Assembly: GCF_003258365.1 (NCBI RefSeq)
Contig: NZ_QHKM01000012.1
Coordinates: 36,123 to 100,122, forward strand
DNA length: 64,000 nucleotides
Source: Hymenobacter edaphi
GTDB lineage: Bacteria; Bacteroidota; Bacteroidia; Cytophagales; Hymenobacteraceae
Direction of reading: 5' to 3'
Below, one piece after another: positions 8,365 to 17,150 of the stretch. The position numbers and the translations under genes are program-made. Each line of letters opens with the position of its first letter. Position 1 is the first letter of the stretch. Below the pieces are notes generated by a model. The model had not been told where the DNA came from, did no database searches, and saw only the letters and a list, made by a program, of their open reading frames with translations.

Positions 8365-10317
8365 ATGCTCCGACGCTACTCCTCCTTAGTACTGACACTG
8401 AGCCTGCTGGCCTGCGCCCGCCCCGACGATTCTACCGTCGGCCGCAGCGGCCAGCCCGGCCGTTCTGCCGCTGCTTCATTGCCTGCTTCGCCTCCCGCGC
8501 GCGTGGCGCCGACTGCCGCCGCCGGCGCACCGACGACGCCGGCCGGTGCAGGCCAAGCGCCGCTGAGCGTGGCCGAAGAGCCGGCCGCGCGCGTGGCTGC
8601 ATCGGCCGCGGCCAGTAGTCCGTACGGTCGCCGCGCCAACAGCTTGGCCGCCGGGCCCGAACCCTCGGCCGCCCAGGCGGCCAACGCGGAGCGCCCTTCC
8701 ACGTCGCGGGCGGCTCGCCGCCGCGCCGGGCGCCCGGCGCCGGCCGGGGCCAACAAGCCGGCTGCCGGGGCCGCCACGGCGGCCACGCGACCAGTAATCC
8801 ATGCGGCTGCGCCGGCACTAGCGGCCGAGGCCGCGGCTCCCGGCCGCTCCGACCTTCCAACGCAATTCGCCGCTTCGGAGAGTAGCCTGGCCGCGGGCAG
8901 CGCCGAGCTGCTGCCCGAAACGGCCTGGGCGGGCCTGCCCGGGCCCCCCACCCAGGTATTCCGGCTGCAGGCCGCCCTCGATACCGCCGTGGTGGGCGTG
9001 CGCGGGACCCTGCTGGCATTGCCGGCCAACGCCTTTGCCGACGCCGACGACCCCGAGCAGAAGCCGGTGACGGGCACGGTGGAAGTCCGGCTGCGCGAGT
9101 TCTACACCGTGGCCGACATGGTGCTCAACCAGCTGCACACCGCCTCCGGCGACAAGCTGCTCGAAACCGGGGGCATGGTGCAGCTCACCGTGCGTACCCC
9201 CGACGGCCGCCCCTGCCGGCTGCGGCCCGGGGCCTCGCTGCTGATGCGCGTGCCCGCGGCCCGGCCGGCCGCGGGCATGCAGCTGTTCAGCGGCGTTGCC
9301 ACCCGCACGGGCCGCATCGACTGGCAACGGCCGCGCCGGGCCCTGAACATCCGGCGGCTGCGCGGGGGCGGGCCCCTGCTGCGCGGCTCGGTGTCGCTGC
9401 AGCGCTTTCTGCAGCAGCGCGTTACCTGTTCGGCGGCCACTCTGCGCGCGCTGAAGCGGAGTCCAACGCGGCTGCGGCACGCCAAATGGTTTGCCCAGCG
9501 GCGCTACCGCCTGCTGACGCAGTGGCGGGCCGTGCTCTTCGTCGACTCCACTGGGCGGGTGGCCCGGGTGAAGCAGACCGGCAGCGCCCCTGCCGAGTTG
9601 CGTGCGGCCGTCGACCAGGCGGTGAGCCAGCTGCCCCTGTTTGTGCCGGGCTACGTGCTGGGGCCCACTACCGCCCCGGCGCGGCGGCTGCGGCGCGGGC
9701 AGGTGCGGGTGAAGCCCCCGCGGCTGGCCACCCGCAGCGTGGTGCCGGTGTGGCTGGGCGTCGACCGTAAGGGGCGCGTGCTGGTGTACAGCGACCGGCT
9801 GGCGCGTACGCCGGTGGTCGGCAATGCCCTGCGCACGGAGTTTATCAGCCAGCAGGACGCCCAGCAGCGCTTGGGGCGGCTGAGCCAGCAGGAGGCCAAC
9901 GCCATGGATGCCGGGCAAATGGGCGGCTACCTCTTCGCCGCCACCGACCTGGGCTGGATCAACTGCGACCAGTTTTACTACTCGCCTCAGCCCAAAATTC
10001 AGTTCACCGTGCGCGGCTCCCGGCCCGATGAAGTGGTCAGCCTGGTGTTTCGCAACATCCGCGCGGTCATGGCCGGGCAGGCCTACGACGGCGGGCACGT
10101 CTTCCATAATATTCCGCGCAACGAACCCGTGACGGTAGTGGCCCTGCGCCGCCGCGGCACGCAGCTGGAGCTGGCCCTGCAGACTACCACCGTCGACAAG
10201 GCGCCGCTCACCGGCCTGAGCTACCAGCCCGTCACGCCCGAGCAGCTGCGGGTGGCTCTGGCCCAACTCAACGGGGCCGGGCAACCGGCCGCGCCGCCGG
10301 CGCTGAGCCGGCGCTAA
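8365..10317 (+). CDS. Large lipoprotein of unknown function
   Basis: This 650-residue protein has a lipoprotein-type N terminus (SLVLTLSLLAC, Cys17). A 150-residue Ala/Pro/Gly-rich linker follows (about 20-180). A conserved-looking domain at ~200-300 has GTLLALPANAFADADD, TGTVEVRLREFYTVADMVL and KLLETGGMVQLTV. The C-terminal part (~450-620) includes GYLFAATDLGWINCDQFYY. I recognise this arrangement only as a hypothetical Bacteroidota cell-surface protein. A role at the outer membrane is inferred from the lipobox and linker. It converges with the STAS-like gene ending at 10327. Confidence 0.75.
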   Translation: MLRRYSSLVLTLSLLACARPDDSTVGRSGQPGRSAAASLPASPPARVAPTAAAGAPTTPAGAGQAPLSVAEEPAARVAASAAASSPYGRRANSLAAGPEPSAAQAANAERPSTSRAARRRAGRPAPAGANKPAAGAATAATRPVIHAAAPALAAEAAAPGRSDLPTQFAASESSLAAGSAELLPETAWAGLPGPPTQVFRLQAALDTAVVGVRGTLLALPANAFADADDPEQKPVTGTVEVRLREFYTVADMVLNQLHTASGDKLLETGGMVQLTVRTPDGRPCRLRPGASLLMRVPAARPAAGMQLFSGVATRTGRIDWQRPRRALNIRRLRGGGPLLRGSVSLQRFLQQRVTCSAATLRALKRSPTRLRHAKWFAQRRYRLLTQWRAVLFVDSTGRVARVKQTGSAPAELRAAVDQAVSQLPLFVPGYVLGPTTAPARRLRRGQVRVKPPRLATRSVVPVWLGVDRKGRVLVYSDRLARTPVVGNALRTEFISQQDAQQRLGRLSQQEANAMDAGQMGGYLFAATDLGWINCDQFYYSPQPKIQFTVRGSRPDEVVSLVFRNIRAVMAGQAYDGGHVFHNIPRNEPVTVVALRRRGTQLELALQTTTVDKAPLTGLSYQPVTPEQLRVALAQLNGAGQPAAPPALSRR

Positions 10318-10326
10318 CCACGGGCA

Positions 10327-10743
10327 TCAGCGCTGCGCCACCAGCCAGCGCACGGCTTCGCCTTCGTCGGTAAACTGGTTCACCGAGCAGTTGTCGCCGT
10401 GGGTGTGGGGCAGGGGCGGCAGCGACTCGTCCTGCACGTCATCGGCCTGGTGCGGGCCGATGAGGAAGGCCAGGTACACGTGCCCGTGCAGGTGCTGGCG
10501 CAGCGTGGGGTAAAACACCGACGTGAGCCAGTGCACGTCGCGGGCATCCACTTCCACCCGGCGGCGCGCGTCGATCAGCCAGCGCCGGCAGGTGTCGCAG
10601 CCGCCGGCGTAGCGCAGAATTTCCTGGTAGCCCGTCCGCAGTTCCTGGGAGCCGACGGGGCGCGTCCAGCGGGCCGTCACCAACCCCAGGTCGGGGCGGT
10701 GCTGCAGCAGCAAGTAATCGGTAACGGCAACGGGTGACTCCAT
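10327..10743 (-). CDS. STAS/SpoIIAA-like protein (paralogue 2)
   Basis: This 138-residue soluble protein has a body (LLLQHRPDLGLVTARWTRPV, RRWLIDARRRVEVD, FYPTLRQHLHGHVYLAFLIGP, FTDEGEAVRWLVAQR) that aligns by eye with the protein at 48771 (IDYRPDLDVLVGRWQRAV, YWLLDARRRLNLE, FLPRLGQHLPGRVYLAYLV). The shared D-A-R-R-R motif and acidic-then-WL C terminus define the subgroup. Length and alternating strand/helix pattern suggest a STAS-like fold, which is inference. The start at 10743 (MESPVAVTDYLLL) was chosen because upstream sequence lacks the family pattern. Confidence 0.75.
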   Translation of the reverse strand: MESPVAVTDYLLLQHRPDLGLVTARWTRPVGSQELRTGYQEILRYAGGCDTCRRWLIDARRRVEVDARDVHWLTSVFYPTLRQHLHGHVYLAFLIGPHQADDVQDESLPPLPHTHGDNCSVNQFTDEGEAVRWLVAQR

Positions 10744-11103
10744 ACGCAAATCAGCAGGTGGATGAATGGCGCGGCAAGCGGAGGTACGGGAGCGGTTGCG
10801 CCAGTGTTCGATCGGGGCCGCGCCGCCGGCTTCGGCCGCCGCGTGGCTGGCCTGGGCAGCACCTAAGGTAAGGGAGCCGCACCCAACAGGGCGCACCTGC
10901 CGGGTGGGTGCGGGGCCCTGGTAAGGTTGTCGAAAGAAGGCAAAACATTGGCACTGAGTGGGTTACCCGGCGCTGGCTGGCTTTATTCGGTACTGCTGAC
11001 GACCGCGCCGGGGTAGCCTTTGCGCCGTATTTCCCGGTGGCGCGGGCGGGCATACGCCGCATCCTGCGCAGGGCAGGCTTTGCCCGAAAAATCGTAAAGC
11101 GCA
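10744..11103. other. Gene-free stretch
   Basis: There is no convincing gene here. Open frames in this stretch have no recognisable motif or codon pattern. It probably holds the upstream region of the STAS-like gene at 10743; I could not assign a promoter. Confidence 0.4.
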
Positions 11104-11139
11104 CGAAAAAAGGCGCCCTGCATGGTGCAGGGCGCCTTT
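11104..11139 (-). terminator. Rho-independent terminator of the first M13 gene
   Basis: A perfect 14-bp stem (11109-11122 with 11126-11139) has a 3-nt loop and is followed on the minus strand by a T run. It sits 32 bp after the M13 stop. Confidence 0.85.
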
Positions 11140-11170
11140 GGCTCGGCAGTAGCAGCGCGCCGCCCGGCGC

Positions 11171-13291
11171 TTACCAGATGGTGGCGCGCTGCTGCTCGTT
11201 GCGCACCATCTTGTCGCCGGGCTTGCAGCCGAAGGCCTGGTAGAACTCGGGCATGTTCATCAGCGGGCCGTTCACCCGGAACTGGGCCGGGGAGTGCGGG
11301 TCCGTCAGCACCTGCTGGCGCAGGTACTCGGGGCGGGCGTTGGTGCGCCAGATCTGGGCCCAGGCCAGGAAGAAGCGCTGCTCGGGCGTGAAGCCGTCGT
11401 AGCGGGGGCGCGGGGCGTTGCCGTATTTCTGCTGCAGCTGCTTCTGCAGGGCCGAGTAAGCCAGGGCCGTGCCGCCGAAGTCGGCCAGGTTTTCGCCCAT
11501 CGTGAGCTTGCCGTTCACAAACACCGAGTCGAGCGGGGCGAAGGCCGAGTACTGGCTGCCCACCAGGTCGGCGCGCTTCTGAAATTCGGCCGCGTCCTCC
11601 TTGGTCCACCAGTCGCGCAGGTTGCCCTCCGCGTCCGACTGCCGGCCCCGGTCGTCGAAGCCGTGGGTGATTTCGTGGCCGATGACGGCGCCCATGCCGC
11701 CGTAGTTGACCGCGTCGTCGGCCTTGGGGTCGAAGAACGGGGGCTGCATGATGCCGGCCGGGAAGACGATTTCGTTGAGCGAGGAGTTGTAGTAGGCATT
11801 CACCGTGGGCGGCGTCATGCCCCACACCGAGCGGTCGATGGGCTTGCCGTAGCGGCTCACGTTGTCCTTGGCGTCCCAGAGCCGGGCGTTGATAACGTTC
11901 TGCAGGTAGGACTCGCGCGAGATGCTCAGCGCCGAGTAGTCTTTCCACTTATCGGGGTAGCCGATTTTCACCGTGAAGGCATTGAGCTTCTTCAGCGCCT
12001 CCTGCTTGGTGCCCGCGCTCATCCAGGGCAGCTGCTGGATGTGGTCGGCCATGGCGGCTTTGATGTTGGCCACCATTTCCAGGGCCTTGGTCTTGGTTTC
12101 GGGCGTGAAGGCCTTGTCGACGTACAGCTGGCCGAAGGCCTCGCCCAAAGCTCCGTCGGTGGCGCGCAGCATGCGCTTCCAGCGCGGCTGCTGCTGCTTG
12201 GCCCCGCTCAGCACCTGCTGAAAGCGGAAGGCCTCGTCGACGTAGGCCTGGGGCAGGGCCGCGGCAAACGACGACGCGACGTGCCAGCGCAGGTAGGTTT
12301 TCCAGTCGCCGAGCAGCTCGGCTTTCAGGGCGGCGCTGGCGTCCTTCAGGAAGTCGGGCTGGCCCACGATGACCTCCCGGGCCGCGCCCAGGCCCAGCTG
12401 CTGCAGCATGGCCGTCACGCCCAGGTTCGGAAACTGCTGGCTGGCCTCGGCCACCGTCATCTTGTTGTAGTTGGCGTACGGGTCGCGCAGGGCCACGCGG
12501 TCCTTGGAGGCCCGGGCGAGGCGCGTTTCCAGGCGCAGCACCGTGGCGGCGTTTTTCTCGGCCGCGGCCGCGTTGTCGCCCAGCATCTTAAAGGTGTTGA
12601 CCAGGTAGGTCTGGTAGGCCGCGCGAATGGTCTTCGAGCGCGCGTCGTCCTTGAGGTAGTAGTCGCGGTCGGGCAGCGTCAGGCCGCCCTGCGAGAGGTA
12701 CACGGCGTACTGCGTGCTGATTTTGCGGTCCTGGTTGACGCCCACGCCCAGCACCGAGCGCGTCTGTAGCTGCTGCTGGCGCACCAGCGCGTTCTGCAGG
12801 CCTTTCAGGTCCTTGATAGCCGCGATGCGCGCCAACTCGGGCTGCAGGTACTTCAGCCCGGCCTTCTCGATGGCCACGGTGTCCATGGCCGAGGCGTAGA
12901 AGTCGCCGACTTTTTGCAGGTTGGAGCCCTTGGCGGCGGTTTGGTTGGCGGCCGCGTCGGTCAGAATCTGCCGCAGCACGGCGTTGTTCTGGTCGATAAG
13001 CGTGTTCCACGAGCCCCAGGTCGACTCCGAGGCCGGAATGGGCGTGTTCTTCAGCCAGGTGCCCGAGGCGAACTGGAAAAAGTTGTCGCAGGGCGACACC
13101 GAGCGGTCGATGTTGGCCACTTCGAGGCCGATGCCGGGCTGGCTGGGCTGCTCGGCCTGGGCGGGCGTGGCCGTGGCCGCCGTGGGGGCCGTAGCGGTGA
13201 CGGTGGCGGGGGTGGAGCTACTGGACGCGCAGCTGCTGAGGAAGCCGGCCAGGGCGCCGGCGGCCAGCAGGAGGTACTTGGGATTGGACAT
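11171..13291 (-). CDS. M13 family zinc metallopeptidase (neprilysin-like), copy 1
   Basis: This 706-residue periplasmic or surface lipoprotein has a signal ending FLSSCASSS (lipobox). The M13 N domain starts ~55 (GLEVANIDRSVSPCDNFFQFASGTWLKN). HEITH is at 539-543 inside VIGHEITHGFDD. The second metal motif GENLADFGG follows, and the typical C-terminal end is CKPGDKMVRNEQQRATIW. The motif NAYYNSSLNEIVFPAGIMQPPFF is also typical. The full length and all catalytic motifs are present, so it should be active. It is paralogous to the gene at 14307, with the same length and same HExxH position. Confidence 0.95.
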   Translation of the reverse strand: MSNPKYLLLAAGALAGFLSSCASSSSTPATVTATAPTAATATPAQAEQPSQPGIGLEVANIDRSVSPCDNFFQFASGTWLKNTPIPASESTWGSWNTLIDQNNAVLRQILTDAAANQTAAKGSNLQKVGDFYASAMDTVAIEKAGLKYLQPELARIAAIKDLKGLQNALVRQQQLQTRSVLGVGVNQDRKISTQYAVYLSQGGLTLPDRDYYLKDDARSKTIRAAYQTYLVNTFKMLGDNAAAAEKNAATVLRLETRLARASKDRVALRDPYANYNKMTVAEASQQFPNLGVTAMLQQLGLGAAREVIVGQPDFLKDASAALKAELLGDWKTYLRWHVASSFAAALPQAYVDEAFRFQQVLSGAKQQQPRWKRMLRATDGALGEAFGQLYVDKAFTPETKTKALEMVANIKAAMADHIQQLPWMSAGTKQEALKKLNAFTVKIGYPDKWKDYSALSISRESYLQNVINARLWDAKDNVSRYGKPIDRSVWGMTPPTVNAYYNSSLNEIVFPAGIMQPPFFDPKADDAVNYGGMGAVIGHEITHGFDDRGRQSDAEGNLRDWWTKEDAAEFQKRADLVGSQYSAFAPLDSVFVNGKLTMGENLADFGGTALAYSALQKQLQQKYGNAPRPRYDGFTPEQRFFLAWAQIWRTNARPEYLRQQVLTDPHSPAQFRVNGPLMNMPEFYQAFGCKPGDKMVRNEQQRATIW

Positions 13292-13437
13292 GAAACGAAA
13301 CGAACGGTGGTACGAGCAAAGAAAGTAGTGAAGAATTTGGAAAGGCTGCTGCGCGGGGCGGCGCCGGTCCAAATATTCACATCGTTCGGCCTGCTTTTTT
13401 GCGTACCTCGCATTCGGCGGGGCGGCTGCGGGGCGGG

Positions 13438-14157
13438 CTAGGCGCCGCCCCGCAGCCGGTAGCTTACCTGCACCTGCAAGGCGGCGTTGCGGGCCCGGGT
13501 CAGGTTGTAGTGGTCGGCGTAGGCGCGGGGAATGGGGCGGGCGGGGCCGAATACCGGCGCCGGGTACAGCGACGTGAGGGCGCCGGCGTAGCGCAGGCCC
13601 ACGCTCAGCGCCGGGGTCAGCGCCAGGCCCAGCCCGGCCGCGTAGCCGGCTTCCCAGCGGCGAAAGTCCGCCGTCGACTCGCTGGCGGAATGGAGCAGGT
13701 ACTCGTAGGCGCCGCTGTTGCGCACGTAGTCCCGGGTCTGCAGCGCGTTGCGACCCGCGGTCAGGTAGCTCAGCTGGGGGCCGGCTTCGGCAAAAACCTT
13801 CCCGAAGCGCACGCGCACCAGCACGGGCAGCGTCAGGTAGTGCAGGCGGCTTTTCTCCTCGTGCTCGTAGTAGCCCAAGGAGCCTTCCCAGCCCAGCACG
13901 CCCTCCGACTGAAAACGGGCGCCGCGGCTTTCGTACAGCAACTCGGCCTGCAGGGCTACGCGGGGGCTCAGCGGCTGGCGGAGCCAGGCCCCGGCCACGG
14001 GCCCCGGGCGGCCGTTTATCCGGTGGTTGGCCGGCAGCTGAGCGTCGTGATAAGCGCTGGCCAGTACCCCGCCCTTAACGCCGAATTCCGGCGTCTGGGC
14101 CTGGAGGGGCGCCGCGGCGGCCAGCAGCGCCGGCAATACGAGTGAGCGAGTATGCAT
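13438..14157 (-). CDS. Outer-membrane beta-barrel protein, PorT-like
   Basis: This 239-residue protein has a signal peptide (MHTRSLVLPALLAAAAPLQAQT), then alternating amphipathic strands: FGVKGGVLASAYHD, QAELLYESRGARF, YLTLPVLVRVRFGKVFAEAGPQLSYL, AGYAAGLGLALTPALSVGLRYAGALTSL. It ends VQVSYRL with aromatic/charged residues. The order (GVKGG, ELLY.SRG, YL.LP, EAGP.L.YL) is that of the PorT/OmpW-like outer membrane proteins common in Bacteroidota. It lies between two M13 peptidases on the same strand, probably independently expressed. Confidence 0.82.
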   Translation of the reverse strand: MHTRSLVLPALLAAAAPLQAQTPEFGVKGGVLASAYHDAQLPANHRINGRPGPVAGAWLRQPLSPRVALQAELLYESRGARFQSEGVLGWEGSLGYYEHEEKSRLHYLTLPVLVRVRFGKVFAEAGPQLSYLTAGRNALQTRDYVRNSGAYEYLLHSASESTADFRRWEAGYAAGLGLALTPALSVGLRYAGALTSLYPAPVFGPARPIPRAYADHYNLTRARNAALQVQVSYRLRGGA

Positions 14158-14254
14158 GGGGCAGAATAGCAGGGGTTAACGCACCAGGGTATCAGCAACA
14201 GGAGCCCGGTTGGTAAAGCAAGGTTGCATCGGCCCACCGGCCCCGAACGCGCAA

Positions 14255-14282
14255 CGGGCAGCCCGCACCAGCAGGCTGCCCG
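14255..14282 (-). terminator. Hairpin after the second M13 gene
   Basis: Arms 14255-14263 and 14274-14282 form a perfect 9-bp stem. It lies 24 bp after the gene stop. No T run follows on the minus strand, so the terminator assignment is moderate. Confidence 0.45.
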
Positions 14283-14306
14283 TCGGAAAAAGGGGGCGCC
14301 CGGCGC

Positions 14307-16427
14307 CTACCAGATATTGGCGCGGTCGGCTTCGGCGCGCACCATTTTCTGGCCCGGCTGGCAGCCGAAGGCCTGGTAGAACTCGGGCATGTTCATCAGC
14401 GGGCCGATGGTGCGGTACTGGCCGGGGGAGTGCGGGTCGGTCAGGATCTGCTGGCGCAGGGCTTCGGGGCGGATGTTGGTGCGGCGCAGCTGGGCCCAGG
14501 CCAGGAAAAAGCGCTGCTCGGGGGTGAAGCCGTCGATTTTGGGGCGGGGGCCGTTGCCGTAGGTCTTTTGCAGCTGCTTCTGCAGGGCCCCGTACACGAT
14601 GGTGAGGCCGGCGAAGTCGGCCAGGTTTTCGCCCATCGTGAGCTTGCCGTTCACGTGCACCGAGTCGAGGGGGGAGAAGGCGTCGTACTGGCGGCCCACC
14701 ACGGCGGCGCGGCGGTTAAACTCGTCGTTGTCGGCCTGCGTCCACCAGTCGCGCAGGTTGCCGGCGGCGTCGTACTGGCGGCCCTGGTCGTCGAAGCCGT
14801 GGGTCATTTCGTGGCCCATCACCCCGCCGATGGCCCCGTAGTTGACCGCGTCGTCGGCGTCGGGGTTGAAGAACGGGGGCTGCAGGTAGCCGGCCGGAAA
14901 CACGATTTCGTTCATCGGCGGGTTGTAGTAGGCATTCACCGTGGGCGGCGTCATGCCCCACTCGTTGCGGTCGATGGGCTGGCCGAGGTGGCGGGCTTCG
15001 TCGCGGAAGTCCCACCGGCGGGCCGCCAGCAGGTTTTGCAGGTAGGACTCGCGCGAAATGCTCAGCGCCGAGTAGTCCTTCCACACGTCGGGGTAGCCGA
15101 TTTTGACGCGCAGGGCGTTGAGTTTCTTCAGTGCCTCTTCTTTGGTGGCCGGGCTCATCCAGGTGTTGGTCTGGATGTGGTCGGCCATGGAGGCCTTCAC
15201 GTTGGCCACCATTTCCAGGGCCTTGGCCTTGGCGCGGGGCGGGAAGGCCTCGTCGACGTACAGCTGCCCGAAGGCCTCACCGAGGTAGTTGTCGGTGGCG
15301 GCCAGCATGCGTTTCCAGCGCACGGTCTGCGTTTTGGCCCCGCCCAGCACCTGCTGAAAGCGGAATGCCTCGTCGGCGTAGGCCCGGGGCAGGGCGCTGC
15401 TGGCAGTGCGCACCAGGTGCCAGCGCAGGTAGGTCTTCTGATCGGCCACGGGCTCGGTCTGCACCAGCTTGTCGACTTCGGCCAGGAAAGCCGGCTGGCC
15501 CACCACCACTTCCTTGGCGGCCGCCAACTGCAGGGCTGGCAGCAGGCGCGGCAGCTCCAGGTGCGGGTACTGCTTGGCGGCCGCGGCCACGGTCATTTTG
15601 TTGTAGTTGCTCTGCGGGTCGCGCAGCTCCACGCGGGTGCGGGAGGCGCGGGCCAGGCGCGTTTCGAGGCGCTCCACCGCTTCGGCGTTTTTGCGGGCGG
15701 TGGCCTCGTTGTCGCCGAGTAGCTGGAAGGTGTTGCGCAGGTAGGTGCGGTAGGCCTCGCGGATTTTCTTGCTCCGCTCGTCGTCTTTCAGGTAATAGTC
15801 GCGGTCGGGCAGCGTCAGGCCGCCCTGGGCCATGCCCACGATGTACTGCGCGGAGTTCTTCTCGTCCACCTCCACGCCGATGTTGAAGTAGGCGCCGGTC
15901 TGCAGCATTTTCTGGTGGGCCAGCGCGTCGATGAGGCCGCGGCGGTCCTTCACGGCGGCCACGCGGGCCAGCTCGGGCTGCAGGTATTTCAGGCCCGCCG
16001 CTTCGATGGCCACGGTGTCCATGGCCGAGGCGTAGAAGTCGCCGACTTTCTGGGCGTTGGAGCCCGCTGCGGCGGCGCGGTTGGCGGCGGCCGCGTCGAG
16101 GATGCGGCGCATCAGGGCCTGGTTGCGGTCCTGCAGCAGGTTGCGCGGGCCCCAGCTGGAGGCGTAGCCCGGAATGGGATTGGCCTTGAGCCAGGCCCCG
16201 CCGGCAAACTGGAAAAAGTCGTCGCAAGGCGCGGCCGCGCGGTCGATGTCGGCCACGCTGATGCTCAGGCCGCGGACTTCGGGCTCGGCGGCAGGCGCTG
16301 CAGTGGTAGCCGCTGTCGGCGGCGCAGCGGTATTGGTAGAGGCCGAGGGAGCAGAAGCGGCGCAGCCACCGAGGGCCAGCAGGCCGGCCGCCGTGGCCAG
16401 GCGCGGAAGCAGGGTAAAGGTGTTCAT
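14307..16427 (-). CDS. M13 family zinc metallopeptidase (neprilysin-like), copy 2
   Basis: This 706-residue lipoprotein has a signal ending LLALGGCAASAPS. It keeps the same landmarks as copy 1: SVADIDRAAAPCDDFFQFAGGAWLKANPIPG, NAYYNPPMNEIVFPAGYLQPPFF, HEMTH at 539-543, GENLADFAG, and C-terminal CQPGQKMVRAEADRANIW. The two proteins are clearly the product of a tandem duplication, later separated by the barrel gene at 13438. The start at 16427 gives the lipobox; 46 upstream residues in frame are low-complexity. Confidence 0.95.
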   Translation of the reverse strand: MNTFTLLPRLATAAGLLALGGCAASAPSASTNTAAPPTAATTAAPAAEPEVRGLSISVADIDRAAAPCDDFFQFAGGAWLKANPIPGYASSWGPRNLLQDRNQALMRRILDAAAANRAAAAGSNAQKVGDFYASAMDTVAIEAAGLKYLQPELARVAAVKDRRGLIDALAHQKMLQTGAYFNIGVEVDEKNSAQYIVGMAQGGLTLPDRDYYLKDDERSKKIREAYRTYLRNTFQLLGDNEATARKNAEAVERLETRLARASRTRVELRDPQSNYNKMTVAAAAKQYPHLELPRLLPALQLAAAKEVVVGQPAFLAEVDKLVQTEPVADQKTYLRWHLVRTASSALPRAYADEAFRFQQVLGGAKTQTVRWKRMLAATDNYLGEAFGQLYVDEAFPPRAKAKALEMVANVKASMADHIQTNTWMSPATKEEALKKLNALRVKIGYPDVWKDYSALSISRESYLQNLLAARRWDFRDEARHLGQPIDRNEWGMTPPTVNAYYNPPMNEIVFPAGYLQPPFFNPDADDAVNYGAIGGVMGHEMTHGFDDQGRQYDAAGNLRDWWTQADNDEFNRRAAVVGRQYDAFSPLDSVHVNGKLTMGENLADFAGLTIVYGALQKQLQKTYGNGPRPKIDGFTPEQRFFLAWAQLRRTNIRPEALRQQILTDPHSPGQYRTIGPLMNMPEFYQAFGCQPGQKMVRAEADRANIW

Positions 16428-16500
16428 GGGCTGAGGGGGAACGAGGGAGAACGGAAGGTAGGAACGGATGCGAAAGACCGCGCCCGCCCGGGCGGGCTGC

Positions 16501-16531
16501 ACGGTGCGCGAAGCTCCGCTTCGTGCACCGT
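16501..16531. repeat. Imperfect inverted repeat upstream of M13 copy 2
   Basis: Arms 16501-16514 and 16518-16531 pair over 14 positions with one G-T wobble and a 3-nt loop. It lies between the divergent M13 gene and the 16653 gene. It is either a repetitive extragenic palindrome or a 5' leader hairpin. Confidence 0.5.
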
Positions 16532-16652
16532 TGCCGACATCCGGGCGACAATTGGGCACCGACACGCGCAGCGGGGCGTCCTACTGGATCAGGTTGGCGC
16601 ATACCGTGCTTATCTTGCCCGGTAAACGTCGCTCCTCCATCCTGCCGCTCGC

Positions 16653-17108
16653 ATGAAACACGCTCTACTCCTGTCGCTGGCCTTGCTGCTCACGGCCGGT
16701 GCGGCCCGCGCCCAGGCCCCGGCCAGCCCCGCTGCCGCCCCCCCGGCCGCCGCGGTGCCCGCCAGCGTCGAAACCGACTTTCTGGCCGTGGCCAACGCCG
16801 CCGCGGGGCTGATGAAGCGCCTGATGGCCCAGCCCGCCACCGCCGCCGCCGAGGCCCCGCTGCTGCGCGAGTGCAACGCCCTGTGCCAGCGCGGGCGGCG
16901 CGTCACGCCGGCCTACGCGCAGTGGCTGCGCGGCCTCTCGCGGCCCGAGCTGCAAACGGCCGTGCAGCACCTGAAAGCCAGCGCCTTCGTGCAGTACTTC
17001 GGCCCCTTGCAGTACGATCCGCAGTTCGAGGCCCGCTACAAGCGCAGCCCCGCCGCGGCGGATATGATGCTGGCCCTGCTCAACGCCCTGGACTTCGAGC
17101 GGCAGTAG
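16653..17108 (+). CDS. Small secreted protein of unknown function
   Basis: This 151-residue protein has a signal peptide (MKHALLLSLALLLTAGAARAQA) and a Pro/Ala linker (about 22-40). A helical remainder includes two Cys close together (LRECNALCQRGRR) and FVQYFGPLQYDPQFEARYKRSP. I do not recognise the family. Location is probably periplasmic. It runs convergently with the aromatic operon, whose last gene ends 43 bp further on. Confidence 0.65.
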   Translation: MKHALLLSLALLLTAGAARAQAPASPAAAPPAAAVPASVETDFLAVANAAAGLMKRLMAQPATAAAEAPLLRECNALCQRGRRVTPAYAQWLRGLSRPELQTAVQHLKASAFVQYFGPLQYDPQFEARYKRSPAAADMMLALLNALDFERQ

Positions 17109-17150
17109 GCGCCCGGCGTCGGGGCTTGCTACTGCTCGTCACCGGCACCG

